In this document: piece after piece, positions 24,810 through 33,236 of the stretch
Layout: each line of letters begins with the position of its first letter
How positions within the stretch are numbered: position 1 is the first letter of the stretch
From: Phytomonospora endophytica
GTDB taxonomy: Bacteria; Actinomycetota; Actinomycetes; Mycobacteriales; Micromonosporaceae
Direction: 5' to 3'
Length of the DNA: 64,000 nucleotides
Assembly (NCBI RefSeq): GCF_014202425.1
Contig: NZ_JACHGT010000007.1
Location: forward strand, 372,001-436,000
Notes under the pieces: generated by a model
The model's database searches: none
What the model was told of the DNA's origin: nothing
The model's input: the letters and a program-made list of their open reading frames with translations, nothing else
Made by a program: the position numbers and the translations under genes

Positions 24810-25688
24810 TCAGACGCGCACGCGGGCGAGCTTGTCGGGATTGGCCACGCAGAAGATGTTGCGGACACGCCCTTCGTCGTCGAAGTCGAAACTGAAGGTC
24901 GCGTACGGGACACCGCCCACGAGCGCCACCGCGCCGAACTCGCCGTTGACGTCGCGGTATACGACCTCGGTGCCCGGGGGGATGTCCTTGGCGGTGACGG
25001 CGTAGGCCCGCGCGGCCCGCTCCCCACCGTGGATCGGCTTGAGGTTGCCCTTCACGCGACCGTCGGTGTCGGTGACGACCGTGACGTCGGGCGCGAGGAT
25101 CTCCAGCAGGGACGCCAGGTCACCGTTGAGGCTCGCCGTCATGAACCGCTCGGTCACCTCCCGCTGCTTCTCGCGGTCGCCCGTGAAGCGCGGACGCTGC
25201 TCGGTGACATGCGCCCGCGCCCGGCGCACCAGCTGCCGGACCGTCGACTCGCTGCGGTCGAGGGCCTCGCCGATCTCGCCGTGCCCGAAACCGAAGGCCT
25301 CGCGCAGCACATAGGCGGCCCGCTCCAACGGCGACAAGGACTCCAGCAGCACCAGCATCCCCAGGGACACCGAGTCGCGCAGAGCGGCCAGTGTCCCCGG
25401 GTCACCGGTCCCGGCGATGACCGGGTCCTCCTCGGTGCTCGGCTCGGGCAGCCACGAACCCGTGTACCGCTCGTGCCGCGCCGCCGCGCTGCGCAGACGG
25501 TCGAGACTCAGCCGCGTCACCACGGTCACCAGGAACGCGCGCGGATTCTCGATGGCCTTCTCCGAGCTCGCCTTGTCCCACTTGGGCCAGGCGTCCTGGA
25601 CCACGTCCTCGGCTTCGGTGTAGCTGCCGAGCATGCGGTAGGCGACGGCGCGGAGCACCGCGCGGTTCTCTTCGAAGACCTCGATCAC
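24810..25688 (-). CDS. sigJ: ECF sigma factor, SigJ type with SnoaL-like C-terminal domain
   Basis: About 292 residues. Sigma region 2 is VAYRMLGSYTEAEDVVQDAW with AIENPRAFLVTVVTRLSLDR, and region 4 is LSPLERAAYVLREAFGFGHG with SESTVRQLVRRARAHV. An extra C-terminal domain of about 120 residues (LLEILAPDVTVVTDTDGRVK, then YATFSFDFDDEGRVRNIF) is SnoaL/NTF2-like, the feature of the SigJ group. These lack a classical anti-sigma partner and the extra domain is thought to control activity. GTG at 25688 has AGGGTGG upstream; GTG at 25697 would add three residues. It follows the flavoprotein gene by ten bases, a frequent pairing. Confidence 0.9.
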   Translation of the reverse strand: MIEVFEENRAVLRAVAYRMLGSYTEAEDVVQDAWPKWDKASSEKAIENPRAFLVTVVTRLSLDRLRSAAARHERYTGSWLPEPSTEEDPVIAGTGDPGTLAALRDSVSLGMLVLLESLSPLERAAYVLREAFGFGHGEIGEALDRSESTVRQLVRRARAHVTEQRPRFTGDREKQREVTERFMTASLNGDLASLLEILAPDVTVVTDTDGRVKGNLKPIHGGERAARAYAVTAKDIPPGTEVVYRDVNGEFGAVALVGGVPYATFSFDFDDEGRVRNIFCVANPDKLARVRV

Positions 25689-25698
25689 GGCGCCCACC

Positions 25699-26868
25699 CT
25701 AGCGGTGCGCGAGCGCCGCGGCGGGGCGGATCCTGCGGTGCGGGAGGTAGGGGCCGGGGTGTCCGAAGAGGAACATCGCCGAGTTGAGCACCAGGTCCTT
25801 GTACCAGACCGCGACCCGTCCGCGCAGGACCGCGTCGCGCGCGGACTCGTCACCTGCGTGCACGAACTGGATGACGGCGTCCTTGCGGCCGAGGCTGACG
25901 CACTGGTGGATGTGGCGGAACGTGAAGGCCTCGGGCTCCTCGCCGCCGATGAGACGCGCGAGCGCGTCGGCGATGTAGGGGCCCTGGAAACCACCGACGC
26001 GGCAGCCGTAGGCGAGCGCGTCGCCCCAGGTCCCGGCGAGCGCGGCGGCGTCGCCGATGACGTGGATCTCGGGGTGGGACACCGAACGGAGGCGGTCGTC
26101 GACGAGGGCGCGTCCGGCGCGGTCGACGGCGAGGCCGGATTCGGCGGCGAGTTCGGGGACGTCGAAGCCGCCGGCCCACACGCAGGCGTCGAAGTCGACG
26201 GTGGTGCCGTCGTCGAGGCGCACGGTGCCTTCGGTGATCTCGGTGGCGGCGTTTCCGGCGATGATCTCGATCCCGAGGCGCGCGAAGGCCTTGTCGATGT
26301 GCTTCTTGGCGCCCGCCGAGAGCCATCCGCCGGGTTCCCCGCGGGAGACGAGCTTGACGGTGAGGCCCGGGCGGGACTCGGCGAACTCGGTGGCCGCCTC
26401 GATTCCGGTGAGTCCACCGCCGACGACGACGAGGGTGCCGGTCTCGCCGACGGCCGCGGCGAGCGCCGGGGTGGTGGCGGGGTCGAGGACGTGGGCGTGT
26501 TCGCGGATACCGGGGACGGTCGTGGTGTCGACACGGCTGCCGAGGGCGTAGACGAGGGTGTCGTAGCCGAGTTCGCGGCAGCCGTCGGCGGTGGCGACCT
26601 CGACGGTCCGCGCGCCGGTGTCGATCCGGTCGGCCCAGCCGAGAACGAAGTCGACGCCGGTTCCGGCGAGCAGCCCGTCGAGCGCCGGCGACGGCGGGGT
26701 CTGCCCGGTCGCGGCCTGGTGCAGGCGGGGCCGCTGGACGAAACCGTCGCGGGCGTTGACGAGGGTGACCGACACGCGTGCGGTGTCGACCCGGCGGGCG
26801 AGGCGGGTGGCGGCGGTGAGTCCGGCGTACCCGGCTCCGAGGACGACGACGCGGTGTTCGATGTTCAT
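25699..26868 (-). CDS. FAD-dependent NAD(P)H oxidoreductase (NDH-2-like)
   Basis: About 389 residues. Two dinucleotide-binding folds are visible: VVVLGAGYAGLTAATRLARR for FAD at the N-terminus and TLVVVGGGLTGIEAATEFAE for NAD(P)H. HVIGDAAALAGTWGDALAYG is the second FAD motif. Overall it resembles type II NADH dehydrogenases and related quinone-reducing flavoproteins. The C-terminus has a hydrophobic patch but no clear anchor. AAGGAG precedes the ATG. Cotranscribed with sigJ, so the sigma factor may regulate or be regulated alongside it. Confidence 0.88.
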   Translation of the reverse strand: MNIEHRVVVLGAGYAGLTAATRLARRVDTARVSVTLVNARDGFVQRPRLHQAATGQTPPSPALDGLLAGTGVDFVLGWADRIDTGARTVEVATADGCRELGYDTLVYALGSRVDTTTVPGIREHAHVLDPATTPALAAAVGETGTLVVVGGGLTGIEAATEFAESRPGLTVKLVSRGEPGGWLSAGAKKHIDKAFARLGIEIIAGNAATEITEGTVRLDDGTTVDFDACVWAGGFDVPELAAESGLAVDRAGRALVDDRLRSVSHPEIHVIGDAAALAGTWGDALAYGCRVGGFQGPYIADALARLIGGEEPEAFTFRHIHQCVSLGRKDAVIQFVHAGDESARDAVLRGRVAVWYKDLVLNSAMFLFGHPGPYLPHRRIRPAAALAHR

Positions 26869-26945
26869 GACCTGCTCCTTGCGGTTCGTTTCGGCAACGG
26901 TTCGACAAGGAGACGGGGAGCCCGCCGAAAGCGTGACATCGACGC

Positions 26946-27740
26946 TCACCCAGGGAAGAACACGTCCGTGAGCAGGCGCCCGTCGGCGAGGAGGCCCCCG
27001 TCGACGGGCAGGATCAGTCCGGTGATCCAGGCCGCGTCCCCGGAGGCGAGGAAGGCCACCGCGGCGGCGATGTCCGCGGGCTCGCCCGGACGGAACATCG
27101 GATAGCGGGTGCCGATGCGCGCGATGACCTCCGGTTCCCACGCGCGGGTGCGGATCGAGCCCGGCGCGACGAGATTGACGCGGACGGAACCGTCGAGCCC
27201 CGCCGCCCGCCGCGAACGCGGCGAGTACTCGACCGCGAGGTTCTGGGTGAGGCTCTGCAAACCCGCCTTGGCCGCCGAATAGGCGACCTCCCCGAAGGCC
27301 GCGATCCCGTTGATCGACCCGACGGACACGACATTGCCGTGCGGTGAGTCGAGCAGATGCGGCAGCGCCGCCTTGACACAGCGGAACGCGCCCAGCAGCG
27401 TCGGATCGGCCTGCCGGTGCCACTCCTCCTCTTCGAGATCCTCGAAACGCGACCAGCCCGCCACGCCCACGTTGTTGACCAGCACGTCCAAGCGTCCCTG
27501 CGCCTCGACGGCGCTCGCGACGGCCGCGTCGACGCTCTCCCGGTCGGTCACGTCGCAGGCGACGGCCACGACCGTCGCGCCCCCGGCCGACAGTTCGGCG
27601 GCGGTCGCCTCGGCCGCTTCCACATCACGGTCGGCGATGGTCACCACCGCACCCTCCGACGACAACCGCGCGGCCACGGCCCGCCCGATCCCGTGCGCGC
27701 CTCCCGTGACGAGAACCGCGTGCTCGGCGAAACGCCCCAT
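26946..27740 (-). CDS. Short-chain dehydrogenase/reductase
   Basis: About 264 residues, classical SDR. The cofactor motif is TGGAHGIGRAVAARL, followed by CDVTD and VNNVGVAGW. The Ser of the catalytic set is in VSVGSINGIAAFGE and Tyr-x3-Lys is YSAAKAG. PGSIRTRAWE and FLASGDAAWITG complete the fold. Asp after the second strand (IADRDVE) suggests NAD rather than NADP. The substrate is unknown. GGAGG lies eight bases before the chosen ATG. It could be the first gene of an SDR-flavoprotein-sigJ transcript (77-base gap to the next gene). Confidence 0.88.
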   Translation of the reverse strand: MGRFAEHAVLVTGGAHGIGRAVAARLSSEGAVVTIADRDVEAAEATAAELSAGGATVVAVACDVTDRESVDAAVASAVEAQGRLDVLVNNVGVAGWSRFEDLEEEEWHRQADPTLLGAFRCVKAALPHLLDSPHGNVVSVGSINGIAAFGEVAYSAAKAGLQSLTQNLAVEYSPRSRRAAGLDGSVRVNLVAPGSIRTRAWEPEVIARIGTRYPMFRPGEPADIAAAVAFLASGDAAWITGLILPVDGGLLADGRLLTDVFFPG

Positions 27741-27890
27741 GGCAGACACCTCCGGGTCGATGGATTGGTCCACAGTAGAGGCTTTCCCCGGATCAGTGAA
27801 GAACCCTGCCTCTTCCTCCCGCGCACTATCCAGAGTTGATCAATGCCTGGTAGTTTCCCGTCGATTCCCCAGCCGGCGCGTGGAGGCCCG

Positions 27891-29111
27891 ATGCTCACCA
27901 CCCTGCGACGGGTGTTCGGCGACGCCGTCTACCGCCGCTACCTCACCCTGCTCATCCTCACCGGCGCCGCCGGATCGGCCGGAATGCCGATCGTCCCGCT
28001 GTTCCTCCTGCGAGAACTCCACGCCGGCCTCGCCGAGATCGCCGTCATCACCCTCTCCGGCCTCCTCGGCATCGCGCTCAACCTCCCCCTCGGCCGCCTC
28101 AGCGACCGCCTCCACTCCCGCCGGAAACTGATGTTCGCGCTCGCCGTGACCATGTGCCTCGGCTGGGCCCTCCTCGGCTTCGCGCCCTCGTTCTGGACCG
28201 CCGTCGCGATCTACGCCGTACTCGTCGCGGCGCCCTCGGGCACCCTCAGCGCCCAGATCTTCGCCTCCCTCAGCGACACCATGCGCCACCGCGAAGAACC
28301 CCGCCCCTCCACCATCAACGCCACCCTCCGCGGTGGCTACTCCTTCGGCTGGATCGCCGGACCACTGCTGAGCACCGCCCTGGCCGCCACCTCCGGACTC
28401 CAGGCCGCCTTCTGGATCGCCGTCGCCGCCTACGCCGCCGTCGCCGCACTCACCCTCGTCCTCCGTGAAACCACCGCCCCGCCCTCCACCGACAACACCA
28501 CGGCCGCCGGAACCCCCCGCGCCTCGATGCTCCCGCTCGTCCTGTTCGCCTGCGGCCTGTGCGCGGTCTTCTCCGGCGAGATGCTCCGCGGCGCCTACCT
28601 GTCGATCTACGTCGTCGAGCACCTCGGCCAGAGCACCCTCGTCTTCGGCGTCCTCGCCTCCTCGGCGGCCGCCATCGAAGTCGGCGTCTTCCCCCTCATG
28701 GGCTCCCTCGCCGACCGCTTCGGCATCCGGCGCGTCATCGCCGCCGCGCTCGCCGTCGGCGTGGTGGCCTACGCGATCCTGGCGTCGAGTACGCAGATGT
28801 GGCAGGTGTGGTTGTTCTACGACCTCCAGATCGTGCTGTTCGTCGCGACGACCGGGCTCGGCCTCAGCTACGCCCAGAGTCTCGTGCCGGGCAGGGCGGG
28901 GCTGGCCTCGGCGACCTTCTTCAGCGCGCAGACCGCGGCGAAACCGGTGAGCGGTCTGGTCGGGTTCGCCGGAATCGGCTCGCTGGGCCTGCCGGGGATC
29001 TTCTGGGTCCCGGCGGTGCTGTGCGGGCTGTGCCTGGTGGTCTTCACCGCGACGGCGCTGCGGTCGCGCCGGGTTCAGGTGCGCGAGACGGCCGGAGCCC
29101 CGCCGGGCTGA
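27891..29111 (+). CDS. Major facilitator superfamily transporter, sugar-efflux-like
   Basis: About 406 residues with twelve predicted membrane helices. LGRLSDRLHSRRKLMFALAV is the loop 2-3 motif A of the MFS. Its repeat is MGSLADRFGIRRVIAAALA. The general pattern (PIVPLFLLRELHAG, SLSDTMRHREEPRP, NATLRGGYSFGWIAGPLL) resembles SET-type sugar efflux transporters rather than multidrug pumps. GGAGG sits six bases before the ATG, which excludes a Pro-rich 16-residue extension. Its end overlaps the convergent transporter gene by 37 bases. Confidence 0.87.
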   Translation: MLTTLRRVFGDAVYRRYLTLLILTGAAGSAGMPIVPLFLLRELHAGLAEIAVITLSGLLGIALNLPLGRLSDRLHSRRKLMFALAVTMCLGWALLGFAPSFWTAVAIYAVLVAAPSGTLSAQIFASLSDTMRHREEPRPSTINATLRGGYSFGWIAGPLLSTALAATSGLQAAFWIAVAAYAAVAALTLVLRETTAPPSTDNTTAAGTPRASMLPLVLFACGLCAVFSGEMLRGAYLSIYVVEHLGQSTLVFGVLASSAAAIEVGVFPLMGSLADRFGIRRVIAAALAVGVVAYAILASSTQMWQVWLFYDLQIVLFVATTGLGLSYAQSLVPGRAGLASATFFSAQTAAKPVSGLVGFAGIGSLGLPGIFWVPAVLCGLCLVVFTATALRSRRVQVRETAGAPPG

Positions 29112-30256
29112 ACCGCGCGTTCGCCGGGCTCGGTGAGTCCGCGCGCGAAGAGCCACCCGGCAACGGCCGTCGGCACGAGCACGATGAGCGCGGTGGCGAG
29201 CATGGTGGCATCGGCGAGCGCGCCGAGTCCGGGGGCGGCGACGCCGCCGATGCTGACGGCGAGGCCGAGGGTGACTCCGCCGGCGGTGCCGACGCGGTTG
29301 GGCAGGTAGTCCTGGGCGAGGGTGACGTTGAGGGAGAAGGGCACGTAGAGGGCGATCGCGGCGGCCGCGACGAAGAGGTAGACGGCGGGGCCGGGGATGA
29401 ACACGACTCCGGCGACGGCCGGGATCGCCGCGAGGCAGGCGGCGCGGGCGACGGGGACGCGTCCCCACCGGGCCGCCAGGCGCCCGCCGAGGACGGTGCC
29501 GACGGCCCCTCCGGTGAAGAGCACGAAGAGGGCCGAGGCGCCCGTGCCGGGGCCGCCGCCGGTGCGTTGCTGGACGTGGAGGGCGACGAAGGCGCTCAAG
29601 CCGACGTAGACGATGGATCGGCAGATCACGGCTCCCGACAGGCGCAGGAAACCCGGCCAGTCGTCGCGTCCGGCGCGGTGGGCCTTGGCGCGCGCACCGG
29701 CTCGGGCTCGGGTGAGGGAGCGCATGACGGTCAGCGTGATCAGGCCGCCGAGGACGGCCGGGGCGAGCAGGAACGGGGTGGCCCGGAGTCCACCGGCCGA
29801 CAGGATCGGGGTGACGGCGATCGGCGCCAGGGCGAAGCCGATGTTGCCGCCGAGGGAGAACCAGCTCATCCCGATGTGACTGTTCCCGCTGACCAGGCGG
29901 GCCAGGCGGGCCGATTCGGGGTGGTAGGCGGCGACGCCGAGCCCGCACAGGGCGATGGCGAGCCAGGTCGTGAGGTAGGAGTCGCCGACGCCGCTGAGGC
30001 CGAGCCCGAGCCCGGCGGTGGTCATGCTGACCGGGAGGAGCCAGGGCATGGGGCACCGGTCGCTCAGGATCCCGAAGAGGGGCTGGACGAAGGACGACAG
30101 CAGCGTGGCGGCCAGGACGATGCCGGACACCGCGGCGTAACCGTAGTGGCGTTCGGCGTCCAGGAAGGGCACGACGGCGGGTACGGCTCCCTGATAGAGG
30201 TCGACGCTCGCGTGGCCGGCGGCGAGGAGGACGATCCGGTGCCTGTTGCTTGTCAC
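29075..30256 (-). CDS. MFS transporter of the fosmidomycin-resistance (Fsr) type
   Basis: About 393 residues with twelve helices. The Fsr-family start is HRIVLLAAGHASVDLYQGAV followed by PAVVPFLDAERHYGY. PLFGILSDRCPMPWLLPVSM is the motif A equivalent, and AAYHPESARLARLVSG with MSWFSLGGNIGFALAP is very characteristic of Fsr. Members export fosmidomycin and some other small drugs; the native substrate here is unknown. The GTG start is 54 bases from the divergent cupin-AraC regulator, which probably controls it. Confidence 0.88.
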   Translation of the reverse strand: MTSNRHRIVLLAAGHASVDLYQGAVPAVVPFLDAERHYGYAAVSGIVLAATLLSSFVQPLFGILSDRCPMPWLLPVSMTTAGLGLGLSGVGDSYLTTWLAIALCGLGVAAYHPESARLARLVSGNSHIGMSWFSLGGNIGFALAPIAVTPILSAGGLRATPFLLAPAVLGGLITLTVMRSLTRARAGARAKAHRAGRDDWPGFLRLSGAVICRSIVYVGLSAFVALHVQQRTGGGPGTGASALFVLFTGGAVGTVLGGRLAARWGRVPVARAACLAAIPAVAGVVFIPGPAVYLFVAAAAIALYVPFSLNVTLAQDYLPNRVGTAGGVTLGLAVSIGGVAAPGLGALADATMLATALIVLVPTAVAGWLFARGLTEPGERAVQPGGAPAVSRT

Positions 30257-30296
30257 GTTCCGATCCTCGGCCGGGCGGGACCTGTCCGGCTTCCGA

Positions 30297-30302
30297 TAAA
30301 AT
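30297..30302 (+). promoter_or_regulatory. Predicted -10 element of the cupin-AraC gene
   Basis: TAAAAT lies five bases before GTG 30308 and eight before ATG 30311. It is the only A/T-rich hexamer in the divergent gap, and no ribosome-binding site is present. Confidence 0.45.
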
Positions 30303-30310
30303 GCCGAGTG

Positions 30311-31156
30311 ATGCCGAATATCCGCCACCAGCCGGAGGCGCCGACCGGGATCCGGGTCCTGCCGGCCGGGTCGGAGGTCGACGCGCACCGTCACGACGAC
30401 CATCAGATCGTCTACGCCGGGCGCGGGGTGCTCTCGGTGACCACGAGCGAGGGCAGCTGGGTGGCGCCGGCCACGCGGGCGATCTGGGTGCCGGCGGGGA
30501 CGGTCCACGAGCATCGCGCGCACGGTGACACCGACCTGCACATGGTCGGGCTGCCCGTGTCGGACAATCCGCTCGGCCTGGACGGTCCGGCGGTGCTGGG
30601 CGTCGATCCGCTGTTGCGGGAACTGATCCCTGCCTACACCGAGGCCGGTCTCGCCGATCGTGCCGAGCGCGACCGGATGCTGGCGGTCCTTCTCGACCGG
30701 CTGCGTCGTTCGCCGCAGCGGCCGGTGCACGTCCCGGCGGGCCGTGACCCGCGGCTGGTGGCGATGTGCGCGCTGTTGCGCGCCGACCCGGCCGACGACC
30801 GGACCCTCGCCGAGCTCGGCGCGCGGGTCGGGGCGAGCGAGCGGACGCTCAGCCGGCTGTGCCGGGCGGAGCTGGGCATGACCTTCCCGCGGTGGCGTAC
30901 GCAGGTGCGGCTGCACCGGGCGTTGCTGTTGCTGGCGGAGGGCACACCGGTGACGGTGGTCGCGCATCGCTGCGGGTGGGCGTCGGCGAGTGCGTTCATC
31001 GACGTGTTCCGGCGTGCTTTCGGGCACACGCCGGGCGCGCATCCGCACCGCTTAGGCGCGGCTCCAGATGTCGTAGGGGTGACGGCCGGGCCGGAAGCCG
31101 TGGGCCTCGACCATGTCGACGGCTTCGGCGAAGCGGCGGGCGAGTCCGGCGGGTGA
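30311..31156 (+). CDS. Cupin-AraC family transcriptional regulator
   Basis: About 281 residues. The N-terminal cupin has two His-rich segments (VDAHRHDDHQIVYAGRGVLS; WVPAGTVHEHRAHG). The AraC helix-turn-helix pair is LAELGARVGASERTLSRLCR and VTVVAHRCGWASASAFIDVF with RAFGHTPGAHP. The normal end of the fold is near HTPGAHPHRLG, but the frame runs on about 34 more residues and overlaps the opposite PHP gene by 105 bases. Divergent from the Fsr-type exporter, its likely target. A GTG one codon upstream (30308) is equally possible. Confidence 0.85.
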   Translation: MPNIRHQPEAPTGIRVLPAGSEVDAHRHDDHQIVYAGRGVLSVTTSEGSWVAPATRAIWVPAGTVHEHRAHGDTDLHMVGLPVSDNPLGLDGPAVLGVDPLLRELIPAYTEAGLADRAERDRMLAVLLDRLRRSPQRPVHVPAGRDPRLVAMCALLRADPADDRTLAELGARVGASERTLSRLCRAELGMTFPRWRTQVRLHRALLLLAEGTPVTVVAHRCGWASASAFIDVFRRAFGHTPGAHPHRLGAAPDVVGVTAGPEAVGLDHVDGFGEAAGESGG

Positions 31157-31891
31157 GTGGGCGTCGCTGCCGAAGGTGACGGCGTCACCGCCTTCTTCAC
31201 GCCACCAGCGCAGGATGGTGGGGTGCATGGGGAGGCTGGTGTTGACCTCCAGGGCCCGTCCGGTGGCGGCGAGCGCGCGCAGGGCGTGGCGGAACTCGTC
31301 GCCGAAGTCGTGGGGGTCGAAGGGCCCGGCCTCGGCGGGCCAGGAGCGGACGGCGTAGTCGATGTGGGCGAGGACGGAGAACAGGTCGGAGGCGACGACG
31401 AGGGGAATCTCGCCGAGGTAGTCGCGGACGACCTGGGCGGCTTCGCGGCGCCGGAACAGGCCGGGCGGTTCGTCGAAGCGGTCCTCGCCGGTGGGCAGGC
31501 AGTGCAGGGAGCCCAGGACACGCTCGAAGTTCCCGGCGGCGAGGAGCCGGGCGGCGGTGGCGGCGTGCCGGTGGGGTTCGCCGAGTTCGACGCCGGTGAT
31601 GATCCGCAGGCCGGGGTACTTCTCCCGGCAGCGTTCGACGGTCTCGAAGTACCCGTCGAGGTCGATCGGGGGCGGGGTGAGCATCCCGTCGGTGTCGGCG
31701 AGCGAGGCCAGGAAGGCGTTTTCGGGGAGGTGACGGTCGATGACCTCCCATCCGGTGAAGTCCATGTGTTCGGTGAAGGCCACGGCGGGCAGGCCGAGTT
31801 CGACGGCGCGCTCGCAGGTCCCCTCCATGGAGCCTTCGGCGGCGTCCCAGGAGTATTCGCTGTGCACGTGACTGTCGGCGGGAAGGATCAT
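31052..31891 (-). CDS. PHP-domain phosphoesterase, histidinol-phosphatase-like
   Basis: About 279 residues. The metal-binding motifs of the PHP superfamily are present in order: DSHVHSEYSWD, AFTEHMDF, GVELGEPHRH, LGSLHCLP, and the final FGSDAHSP. HisJ-type histidinol phosphatases have this layout. Because histidine genes are absent nearby, the substrate could be another phosphate monoester. The ATG at 31891 or GTG at 31894 starts the gene, with GAGGA upstream. Its 3' end overlaps the AraC gene by 105 bases on the other strand. Confidence 0.85.
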   Translation of the reverse strand: MILPADSHVHSEYSWDAAEGSMEGTCERAVELGLPAVAFTEHMDFTGWEVIDRHLPENAFLASLADTDGMLTPPPIDLDGYFETVERCREKYPGLRIITGVELGEPHRHAATAARLLAAGNFERVLGSLHCLPTGEDRFDEPPGLFRRREAAQVVRDYLGEIPLVVASDLFSVLAHIDYAVRSWPAEAGPFDPHDFGDEFRHALRALAATGRALEVNTSLPMHPTILRWWREEGGDAVTFGSDAHSPAGLARRFAEAVDMVEAHGFRPGRHPYDIWSRA

Positions 31892-31944
31892 CACGGGATC
31901 CTCGCAGCCGTGGCGTGGGGCGGCAAGGGCACTGCGCCGTCGGT

Positions 31945-31950
31945 TAGTCT
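31945..31950 (+). promoter_or_regulatory. Predicted -10 element for the trpS leader transcript
   Basis: TAGTCT is exactly six bases before the ATG of the leader ORF, so the leader peptide would be translated from a leaderless transcript. No convincing -35 box is visible. Confidence 0.5.
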
Positions 31951-31956
31951 TGCCGT

Positions 31957-31995
31957 ATGCATCTGCGCGCGAATCTCGCCTGGTGGCCGTCCTAG
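31957..31995 (+). CDS. Tryptophan leader peptide of trpS
   Basis: Twelve codons, MHLRANLAWWPS then TAG. Two consecutive Trp codons at 31981-31986 sit immediately before segment 1 of a set of competing hairpins, and the stop codon lies in the centre of the first hairpin. This is the structure of an attenuator leader. No ribosome-binding site is visible, and a -10 six bases upstream suggests leaderless translation. The gene is too short for ordinary gene finders. Known parallel: an auxiliary TrpRS gene in Streptomyces coelicolor is controlled by ribosome-mediated attenuation. Confidence 0.75.
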   Translation: MHLRANLAWWPS

Positions 31996-32049
31996 GACGG
32001 CCGCTCAGATGCGCAACCCACCATTCGGGCCGTCCGCTGTGACGGCCCG
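31985..32049 (+). promoter_or_regulatory. Transcription attenuator of trpS with four pairing segments
   Basis: Segment 1 (GGCCGTCC, 31985-31992) pairs with segment 2 (GGACGGCC, 31995-32002) in a perfect palindrome. Segment 3 (GGCCGTCC, 32028-32035) can pair with segment 2. Segment 3 also pairs with segment 4 (CGGGCCGTC with GACGGCCCG, 32041-32049, loop of six). Stalling at the Trp codons would cover segment 1, free segment 2 for 2:3 pairing and prevent the 3:4 terminator. The 3:4 stem lacks a U run, as many actinobacterial terminators do. Confidence 0.72.
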
Positions 32050-32108
32050 CGGTGTCTCTCCGGCACGGTGAGCTCACGGCGGCTCCCGGGCAAAGGAGAT
32101 CGAGAGAC

Positions 32109-33146
32109 ATGAGCACCACCACTGTTCCCCGTGACCTCGAACTGTCGGCGCGTGTGCTGGCCTCACCGCAGGACTTCCGGGTCCTGACCGGGGACCGGCC
32201 GACGGGCGCGCTGCACGTCGGTCACTACTTCGGCACGCTGCACAACCGGGTCCTGCTGCAGGACCTGGGTGTGGAGATGTTCGTGCTGGTCGCCGACTAT
32301 CAGGTCATCACCGACCGCGATGTGACCGGCCGGATCGGGTCGGTCGTCGAAGGCATCGTGCTGGACTACCTGGCCGCCGGGCTCGACCCGGAACGCGCGA
32401 CGATCTTCGCGCATTCGGCGGTGCCGGCCCTCAACCAGCTGGTCCTGCCGTTCCTGAGTCTGGTGTCGACCTCGGAACTGAGCCGTAATCCGACCGTCAA
32501 GGAGGAGATCGCGTCCTCGGGGCGGTCGATGGTCAGCGGGCTGATGTTTACCTATCCCGTGCATCAGGCCGCCGACCTGCTGTTCTGTAAGTCGAACCTG
32601 GTACCGGTCGGGGACGACCAGCTCCCGCACATCGAGCTGACGCGGACGATCGCGCGGCGCTTCAACGACCGGTACCGGCCGCTGTTCCCGCTGCCGGAGG
32701 CGATGCTGTCGACGGCTCCGCGTCTCCTCGGCACCGATGGGGCGAAGATGGGCAAGAGCAGCGGGAACTCCATCGAGTTGCGGGCGACGGCCGATGAGAC
32801 CGCGCGGGTGATCAGGGGCGCCAAGACCGACGCCGAGCGGCGCATCACCTTCGATCCGGTCAACCGGCCGGAGGTGTCGAACCTGGTGCTGCTGGCGGCC
32901 CTGGCCGGCGAACGCGACCCGCACGACGTCGCCGACGAGGTCGGTGACGGTGGCGCGGCGGTGCTGAAGCGGACGGTCACCGAGGCCGTCAACGAATGCT
33001 TGCGGCCGATGCGGGAACGGCGGCTGGAGCTGGCCGCCGAGCCCGGCCTGGTGCACCGGGTCCTGAGTCGCGGCAACGAAACCGCCGACGCGATCGCGGA
33101 GTCCACTTTGGCCGAGGTGCGCGAGGCGATGGGGACCAGGTACTGA
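32109..33146 (+). CDS. trpS: Tryptophanyl-tRNA synthetase, GDRPTG (auxiliary) type
   Basis: About 345 residues, class I synthetase that charges tRNA-Trp. The HIGH motif region is TGDRPTGALHVGHYFGTLHN, and the KMSKS equivalent is GAKMGKSSGNS. LVADYQVITDRD, NPTVKEEI and PVHQAADLLFCKSNLVPVGD with DQLPH are conserved TrpRS elements. The GDRPTG form resembles second-copy TrpRS enzymes, some of which resist indolmycin; resistance cannot be read from sequence. AAAGGAG is well placed before the ATG. Expression is predicted to rise on Trp starvation or TrpRS inhibition through the upstream attenuator. Confidence 0.94.
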   Translation: MSTTTVPRDLELSARVLASPQDFRVLTGDRPTGALHVGHYFGTLHNRVLLQDLGVEMFVLVADYQVITDRDVTGRIGSVVEGIVLDYLAAGLDPERATIFAHSAVPALNQLVLPFLSLVSTSELSRNPTVKEEIASSGRSMVSGLMFTYPVHQAADLLFCKSNLVPVGDDQLPHIELTRTIARRFNDRYRPLFPLPEAMLSTAPRLLGTDGAKMGKSSGNSIELRATADETARVIRGAKTDAERRITFDPVNRPEVSNLVLLAALAGERDPHDVADEVGDGGAAVLKRTVTEAVNECLRPMRERRLELAAEPGLVHRVLSRGNETADAIAESTLAEVREAMGTRY

Positions 33147-33236
33147 CACCGGCCTGGGCTAGGGTCTGTCTGTCGGTCGGCGGGCAGACCCTGGCGCGGC
33201 CGGCGACCCCGGTAGGCGAGGAGAGGAACACCCCTG

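Noticed and set aside
31892-32108. T-box riboswitch for trpS
   Set aside because: No T-box consensus or specifier-loop structure; tandem Trp codons and competing stems fit attenuation better.
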